From Kudoa neothunni (taxonomy: Eukaryota; Cnidaria), in contig OZ199839.1 of assembly GCA_964304625.1 (NCBI GenBank), forward strand, positions 7,812,001-7,876,000: a DNA stretch of 64,000 nt, read 5' to 3'. The translations under genes were made by a program, and so were the position numbers. Positions 61,404-64,000 of this stretch are shown piece after piece. The notes below the pieces were generated by a model. That model ran no database searches and had not been told where the DNA came from. It saw only the letters and a list, made by a program, of their open reading frames with translations. How positions within the stretch are numbered: position 1 is the first letter of the stretch; the number at the start of each line of letters is the position of its first letter.

Positions 61404-64000
61404 CCCTAACCTAATTACTGCTGCAATGAGATATGATAGAAGAGTTGGATCGATTCAATATAAAATTTATGCTACTTTCCAAATATAAAAGTCATGATTT
61501 AAAGAATAATTATGTTTTTATCTGCTACTGTTGTTATCCTATTGAAAAAATAATTTATACTATATAATTTAAAGCTTTAAAATCTCGATGTCACTTTTTA
61601 TACATTTCACAAAAACGTATTGAATTAAAAAATCAAACTTATTACACAATTTACGCACCTATTTTTCTTATTCTTCACGTAAACCATAATTCATACACTA
61701 CAACATTCATCTTAATCAGAAAATTAATCATCCAAAAATTATAATGCTATATTAAATAAATGTGTTTATTATAACATTATTTCACAGCTTAAGAGAATTT
61801 TAAAATTAGTTTGTATATTTCTCATTCTATATAATAAAGTGGGTAAGGTATTGTTTTGATCATTTTTGATATGTTTATTTAAAAATTATAAAATCATTAA
61901 TAAACTACATATTAATATAGTTTTCTTGAAGGTGTTTTAGTTAATTATAAATAACCTTTTGTGTTTTTCTCGATTTGCATATATTAGCATATTCTTAGTA
62001 AGTTGTTTAAAATCTAAATTAAAATCTAAATTATATGTATTATCATTTAGAAATAAAGAAGAAAATTTAAATTATATTAGGTATTTTTTAGAAAAATATA
62101 ATTAAACAAATACTATTAAATTACAACTACGTATGGGGCAATTAAAATCGAATAAAACTTTTATTACTTCGCCAGTTTCTTCTCTTTGTATATAATGCAA
62201 AAGTAATAATATAGCTGGGTTTTTAAGAGTTTTTTTGATTAGAAAATAAATTTCAAAAAAGTATAGAATGAAGAATTACAGTAGTTAACCGATTTTCCGC
62301 ACTTTCATCGATACCACGTAATCAAAGTTTATATTTTGCTTGAAACGTTTGATAATATTTTTGTGATTGGAAAAAGATAAAAGTCTTAAAAATATTATTG
62401 AATTAAACTAGGAAATTACCAATCTGTTGTATCACGTGACTAATTTTTAATACGCACTTTTTTATGGTCCTGAGGGGATTTCGTATTATCGGTTGTCTAC
62501 TGTATATCGAATAGCTTAAAAATGGATAATTTATACGCATTTATGATTTTGAGGTTTCATCATTCATCTAAACTCACAAAAGCAATTTCGCTTGAAAAGA
62601 TAAAATGTCATTGCTTATCCAACTTATGGCGATTTTTATGGTTTTCTATAAACTGCCAATTCGAAGCCCGTCAACTTTATTGTTAAGATTGGCTGTGTTG
62701 ATGTTAATTATCTTCCCGAGTTGAAAATAATTATTAAAAATTTTAAGTAAAATTATTGAATGCTGCCTAGGTTATTCGCTCCTTTCAACAACAACTTAAT
62801 GAATTTTCATTGCGAAAACAAGATTGTTTTTATTTCCTCAGGCGAAACTGGTAAGTGACGCTTAAATCAGCCTCTAATTAACACAAAAATAGTAGGTTTA
62901 ATTGTTATGGAACTTTATTAAATACAGTGGAACAGGGCTCGTAAGTAATGAGTCGAGAAATGCAATCTTATTATGTAGAATCGCTGCATTACATACGAGT
63001 CATATTTTTAATTTATTTTATTTTACGGTAAATGAACGTTTGCTGTTTTTATTTATTCGATAACTAAGAACATTGTCTTTATCATAATTGGGAATTAGAA
63101 AGGTTAAATTTATATTTGTGAAAAAAATGGCGATTATATATGACCCCTGTTGCGCTCACATATTACACCGAAACTATAATCACACAGATTTGATTGTTAA
63201 TTTTAAACACGTTAATAAAAATTTTCACTTCTTTGTAATAGCAAAAATGTAAATTTTGTTGCTGTATTAATCTGTGAATTACTTCTCACAGATATTTTTT
63301 ACAATTCAATATATAAACCATTTAGAATGTATAATTTTGATTTTTCCATAACGTAGGTATGATTGGGAGATGAGAGCTGATTAGAGTTAACCAAGAAAAT
63401 TTTTCGCAAATTTACCTAAGATATCTTTTAAAGTGTTTTTAATTCTACTTTTTACAAATTTTATTTAATAAATATAATTATATTTGAAAAAAAACAAAAA
63501 AATTAATCGATTTAATGAGTTATATACTTTATAATTATAAACAATATATTAATAAAAATAATATTTATAATAATTGTGAGATTTTTGAAATGTGGATAAA
63601 TAGAATAAACCATGAATCTAAGTTTAAGTAAATATTTTCGATGTTCAATGTAAAAGAAATAAAATAATCGTTATAATAAATCCAAAATGAATTTAGTTAT
63701 TAAAATAATAAATTTGTAATAAAACTTTAAAAAAGTTTAGATTCAAAAATTTTTTGACAAGCGAAGAACCACGACATCATCCGACTAGTGAAATGAGACA
63801 TTAATCCATAATTTTTATGTTACGTTCATGCTATATTTCTATATTATTTCATTCATTGTCTATTATTATTATTATTGGATACCTAAATTCGACTGTGTGA
63901 AATTGAAATAAGAATTTAAGTCGAACTTTTGAAATAAATTTTGAAGGGTTAAATTTTATTATTTGTTGAATCTTTAAATATTTTTCCGTTTTTAAAGACA
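61404..64000. other. AT-rich 3' flank
   Basis: The transporter 2 3' UTR begins here. A short trinucleotide tract (tattattattattattgg) lies near 63860. I see no gene, RNA or clear repeat in the rest. Confidence 0.4.

Noticed and set aside
1-64000. tRNA, rRNA or snRNA genes
   Set aside because: I looked for GTTCGA-type T-loops with matching stems and for conserved rRNA/snRNA words on both strands and found none that folds properly.
1-64000. CRISPR arrays or bacterial operons
   Set aside because: The genes have spliceosomal introns and animal domain content; the only tandem array is a minisatellite without spacers.

Overview
The window is eukaryotic and very probably animal nuclear DNA. It is strongly AT-rich. 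Its genes are cut by very small GT-AG introns, mostly 37-66 nt. The gene set is metazoan: a GAF-domain cyclic-nucleotide phosphodiesterase, a mitotic-type cyclin, an SNAPC4-like Myb factor of the snRNA transcription complex, two SLC2-type sugar transporters and a secreted or membrane protein built from tandem ectodomains. The genes are tightly spliced but far apart. The gaps hold decayed DNA transposons (piggyBac-, hAT-, pogo/Tigger- and Tc1/IS630-like) and one long foldback element. The sequence does not name the species. Small introns in an AT-rich animal genome would suit a reduced or parasitic lineage, but that is inference.

Layout. 3.3-7.7 kb (minus): PDE5/6/11-like phosphodiesterase with two GAF domains. 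Its catalytic half reads cleanly, while the GAF half carries several single-base insertions in homopolymer runs. 12.3-13.1 kb (minus): a two-membrane-segment protein resembling VMA21. 14.6 kb (minus): an isolated acidic C-terminal exon. 15.0-17.4 kb: a foldback element. 17.9-18.9 kb: a transposase relic. 21.5-23.1 kb (plus): cyclin, with four exons that join into 463 codons. 23.6-25.8 kb: piggyBac relic between TTAA sites. 31.0-34.5 kb (minus): SNAPC4-like gene. 35.4-36.8 kb: pogo/Tigger relic. 38.3-39.5 kb: hAT-like relic. 41.1-41.6 kb: a 63-bp minisatellite.

The right third holds three plus-strand genes: SLC2-type transporter 1 (43.6-45.8 kb, 532 codons), a new-looking multi-ectodomain type I membrane protein (50.3-53.3 kb, 844 codons, all seven introns in phase 1) and SLC2-type transporter 2 (59.4-61.4 kb, 537 codons). 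The two transporters share intron positions and so are paralogues, but the second has lost the paired glutamines of the sugar-binding motif. A fossil LTR-retroelement integrase fragment lies near 57 kb.

Exon models were made by hand: frame-consistent exons were joined through GT-AG boundaries and checked for phase and total length divisible by three. For the cyclin, both transporters and the ectodomain gene this gives closed frames from Met to stop. The 5' parts of the phosphodiesterase, SNAPC4-like and VMA21-like genes remain approximate.
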